DNA from: Chara braunii
Lineage: Eukaryota; Streptophyta; Charophyceae; Charales; Characeae
DNA: 22,419 bases
Direction of reading: 5' to 3'
NCBI GenBank assembly: GCA_003427395.1
Contig: BFEA01000017.1
Coordinates: forward strand, 1,161,138-1,183,556
The first letter of the stretch is position 1; every line of letters begins with the position of its first letter. The translations under genes and the position numbers were made by a program. Shown in pieces: positions 19,478 to 22,419 of the stretch. The notes below the pieces were generated by a model, which was given only the letters and a program-made list of their open reading frames with translations, had not been told where the DNA came from and did not search any database.

Positions 19478-20249
19478 GCGTCTGTGGAGGTGGGATAGCA
19501 ACTGGTTGCGACTGATTTGCTTTAAATTTGCTTGCGAATTCAAATGGCCTGCAGGGGCGAGGCCCCACGCATGGAGATTCTCCATTCTCCATTTCTGGCC
19601 GTCGGTCTGTGTGAACCTTTCCCCTGTCGGTAGTTGCTCCTCCTTTGGAAAAGGGTTCAGAACTTCAGAAAGACAAGTAGTATTTCACCTTATCATCTCT
19701 TTGAACCGACCTTCCTCTTGCAGATACTCATCCAGCACCTCTATCAGATGGGAGCAGGAGGCTGAAGTGGGTGTTGTTGTCAACATTGCTTAGGGCACAG
19801 GTCAGGTCATGATGAGGCCACTGCTTAGACAACCGCTACTGTAACACTGCAAATTTAAAGGACCACAGTTGAAAAAAACATGCCTCTTCTTCTTCTTTCC
19901 TTTCTAATACTGTCGGCTCTTTTTTTCGCTCTTCTCAAATTGATAACGTTGAGCATCGGAACTCATCATTACATAAGCCTTGATTCAAGGATGTGTGCGA
20001 TGCCACTGGCAGAGGAACACCAGCATCAATGTTAAACAAGTGGTCAAGAGGGGGCGACTCGGCGAGTGCAAGTATTAGAGAACTTTGAGAACTTTCCAGA
20101 ACTTATCAAAGAATGGGCAATGAATGCGATCCCGAGAGATCAAGTTCCTTAAGTTGAAAAGCACCAGGTCCTTTGCTCAGTGAGCCACAGAGCATGTATT
20201 GCTTATGATGCAAGCTGCAAGTGCAAATCTCGGCAAGAAGATTTTAGAT
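19478..20249. other. Gene-free stretch
   Basis: One plus frame (19458-19793) is open for 111 codons but has no recognisable domain. No RNA gene, tandem repeat or transposon end was found. Confidence 0.45.
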
Positions 20250-20252
20250 TAA

Positions 20253-20573
20253 ACAGCAATTTCGTCCAAAACGGACATATATATTGTTTTTTGAACGACA
20301 TTGAAACGGTTACCTCAGAATTTGGCCCGATTTAGGTCTATATTTTTTTAGCTCCTGAGGGTACCCCAGGGATGCCCCCTAAGTCCCGCTACATCCAGGG
20401 GGTACGGCGTTCTGACTCCAGCTCAGTCCAGATACATGCAGGGGGTCCGCCGTTTTAAGGACGCCGGACCTTCAAGAGCTTAAAATTTCCACCTACATTG
20501 GGCCAATTTATGAGGTTTCAATTTCGTTCAAAAGTAAAATATGTCCGTTTCGAACTCTTGATAAAATTGCTGT
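20253..20573. mobile_element. 321-bp Tourist-like MITE with long inverted repeats
   Basis: Perfect TAA duplications flank it (20250-20252 and 20574-20576). The termini are ACAGCAATTT and its complement AAATTGCTGT. The inverted similarity extends about 110 bp inward on each side: AAACGGACATAT, TTTTGAACGA, ATTGAAAC, TTGGCCC and TAGCTC/GAGCTTAA match their reverse complements in order. The centre holds GC-rich CCAGGGGGTACGGCG and CAGGGGGTCCGCCG. A 3-bp TWA-type duplication with short TIRs is the hallmark of PIF/Harbinger-derived MITEs. It is non-coding and would fold into a long hairpin if transcribed. Confidence 0.85.
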
Positions 20574-20576
20574 TAA

Positions 20577-21763
20577 TATTACCAGATTCCCACTGCCCGC
20601 ACATGCATGTCTGTGTGTGTACCTGGTTTCACTGGGCATGGGAGCTTCAGATAATAACTCCTGAAGACTACCTTCTTCCCCCGACCCTAAAAATGAATGT
20701 ATACAGGCTATAATTCCAAACAGATACAACCAAAATGAGGGTGCGTTGTGTTCGGGGGAAGATGGTAGCCTGTAGACTGGCTTACGTCATGAGGTTTGTT
20801 GCCCACCCATATCACCTAGAGATAGGAGGACTCCGAGTCCGACCTGCTCTGCGAGGACAACATTGGTTGGGCGGGACTCTGGCATCCCCCAGTAATGGAA
20901 AAGCCTGTTGAGAACCTGACCATATGAAGTATGGTTTTAACTTTTAAGGAGGGAGCTGCTGCGGATATAACAATGTTGGTCTGATGACTGGGCAGTTTTG
21001 GCCCCCTCTGACTGGAAGCGGTTAAAGAGAGTGCCACGATGAAAGGTCTGGCCTCTTGGGCAGGCCGTGGGCTCAGGTCTTATCTACACGAAGGCTACCG
21101 GCTTTTCCCAAATAGAACACATGGTCATTATTGCTGTACCTAAGACCAAATGGTCCACCTAATACAGTTATTTAATGACCCTGAGTTCTATTAGGGGAAA
21201 GACGGTAGCGAGACAGAAAATACAGAATTCAGTTGTTGAATTTCGAAATTAAATATGAAAGTCACGAAACTGGTGACTGTGCTGGATTGATGACACTCGA
21301 ATGCGGAGTGAAAATTTTAAACAAATTTGAAACAAAAATGGAGAAGCAGTGTATTAGGCGAATTATAGAAAAGTGTATCAATCAATATAGGTATAGGGCC
21401 TCAGCTCACGGCTCACCGAATGTGAAATTTAAAAGACAAAAGGTATGGCAAGTCCACCTTTCCACTTTCTAGGGGAAGATACATGCTTCATTTTGCGCAT
21501 TAAATTTTGATGATGCGTGGCTTGGCAAGGCCCATGAGGCAATCAGGGCAGCTGCTGCTTTTTCTTTTCCTCTTTCTTTTCAGAAACATCACTATGCAAG
21601 TCCATCCTGGTGGTGGTGAGAGAACCAGTGCACAAGGATTAAAGGGTTTTAGTTGAGGCTACTAAAGAAGAAAGGGCCTCAGAAAAAAAAAAAGAATGGG
21701 CTTTAGAAGAGAATCAAGTTCGGAATAAGTAAATATTATTTGAAATAATTTTACTTTTGGCCG
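20577..21763. other. Gene-free stretch with a thrice-repeated GGTAGC motif
   Basis: There is no recognisable coding or RNA gene. Variants of GTTCTATTTGGGAAAAGCCG plus GTAGC occur forward near 20746-20775, reversed at 21090-21121 and forward at 21184-21214. About 21452-21540 (CCTTTCCACTTTCTAGGGGA, then GCGTGGCTTGGC) resembles the 231-bp repeats at the left end. Confidence 0.4.
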
Positions 21764-21883
21764 GTCACCAGTGGACCATTTCTCTATTTAGGCCTGTCAT
21801 GCTGAGGGGGGGCCATGCTGATCTTCTCCGTATCGTTCCAATTTTAATGGATGACATTGTCCCGAAGCATGTCACCAGTGGAC
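21764..21883. repeat. 13-bp target-site duplications flanking the U6 pseudogene
   Basis: GTCACCAGTGGAC occurs identically at 21764-21776 and 21871-21883, immediately around the U6-like sequence. This length is typical of target-primed or LINE-type retro-insertion. Confidence 0.85.
21777..21870 (-). pseudogene. U6 snRNA retropseudogene (plant type)
   Basis: U6 is the catalytic-core snRNA of the spliceosome. On the minus strand one reads CTTCGGGACA, a 5-base insertion, ATCCATTAAAATTGGAACG, then ATACGGAGAAGATCAGCATG and GCCCCC. A degenerate GACAGGCCTAAATAGAGAAA with TGGTCC follows. The ACAGAGA box is ACGGAGA and the AGC catalytic triad region is kept, but the internal stem region is scrambled. 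The 5' hairpin and 3' end are plant-like. It lacks the 3' oligo(U), and no U6 promoter (USE plus TATA) was recognised upstream. With the flanking 13-bp duplications this is a retrotransposed, non-functional copy. Confidence 0.9.
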
Positions 21884-22339
21884 ATCTCAAGGTCGTCACA
21901 CCTTTTTGTTTTTCATATAAAAGCTCCTTCACCCACCCCGCCACCTCATTTCAAATGGCAACTTGAATCCCACTTGTTTTTGTTCGTCAACGTATCCAAT
22001 TGCAATTACGGCCATATTCCCTCAAGAAAGTGTGTCAATTTGAGGATGATGATGCTTTTCAGCCATTCGGCATTCATTCATTTGCCAATGGTTCATTTAT
22101 GATACAGCAGCACAACTGAACTTTATCTTGTTTACTGTAACAGTTCTGCTGCTTAGCAGCTCATGTGGGTGAGCGTTCAATGGGAAGTAGGACCAGTTAA
22201 TATACTAAAAGCTTGACTTAAAGGCACTGATCAGATCTCTACTTTGCGGAGCCAGACCACAGTAGCTAATGTGGCCTTGAAAAAAGTTCACTTCAACAAA
22301 GCCAATCTAAGGGATCCCTCTTTTCCTCCTTCCCCCCCG

Positions 22340-22344
<5 letters not shown>
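21884..22344. other. Gene-free stretch
   Basis: Short frames are open on the plus strand (to 21966 and 22102), without recognisable domains. I saw no RNA gene or repeat before the microsatellite. Confidence 0.45.

Positions 22345-22419
<75 letters not shown>
22345..22419. repeat. (CT)n microsatellite running off the window
   Basis: An uninterrupted TC/CT dinucleotide repeat of at least 75 bp follows a pyrimidine-rich lead-in (22319-22344). Its true length is unknown because it reaches the end of the window. Confidence 0.98.

Overview
This is a gene-poor, transposon-dominated stretch of a eukaryotic nuclear genome, most likely from the green lineage. The best host clue is a U6 snRNA-like sequence near the right end (minus strand, about 21777-21870). 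Its 3' part reads GAGAAATGGTCC and its 5' part keeps CTTCGGGACA, as plant U6 does and animal U6 does not. A decayed Ty3/gypsy reverse transcriptase and plant-style MITEs fit. A seed-free plant or alga is plausible, but the species cannot be read from this sequence. I see no intact host protein-coding gene.

Layout. 1-516: two 231-bp GC-rich repeat units and a 30-bp direct repeat. 615-2031: LTR-like fragment and a broken Ty3/gypsy RT on the plus strand (catalytic YLDD changed to YLND). 2089-2236: a 37-bp minisatellite sharing, in inverted orientation, the GC-rich core of the 1-460 repeats. 2263-17229: a head-to-tail array of a Penelope-like element (PLE), all on the minus strand. It has two nearly complete units (A 2263-8319, B 8320-15033) and the remains of two more (C 15034-about 16723, D about 16724-17229). 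17230-22419: LTR scraps, minisatellites, a Tourist-like MITE, the U6 retropseudogene and a (CT)n microsatellite running off the end.

The PLE is the main discovery. Read on the minus strand, each unit has: a pseudo-LTR/leader with a minimal type I hammerhead ribozyme; ORF1, gag-like, with a CCHC zinc knuckle, Pro-rich tracts, a long charged coiled coil and an acidic end; then ORF2, overlapping ORF1 by 74 bp in another frame, with a GIY-YIG endonuclease N-terminal to a Penelope-type RT. EN-before-RT is the permuted order of the Naiad/Chlamys PLE clade. As I recall, that clade was described as lacking canonical hammerhead motifs, so a hammerhead, a gag-like ORF1 and an N-terminal EN together would be unusual and possibly undescribed.

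All copies are dead, with private frameshifts and stops. Different segments are intact in A and in B, so the architecture can be read by comparison. Three in-frame stops, all UAA or UAG, are shared between copies. Unit B also carries a 942-bp AT-rich TIR element inside ORF2. Units C and D are fused by a deletion with CAT microhomology.
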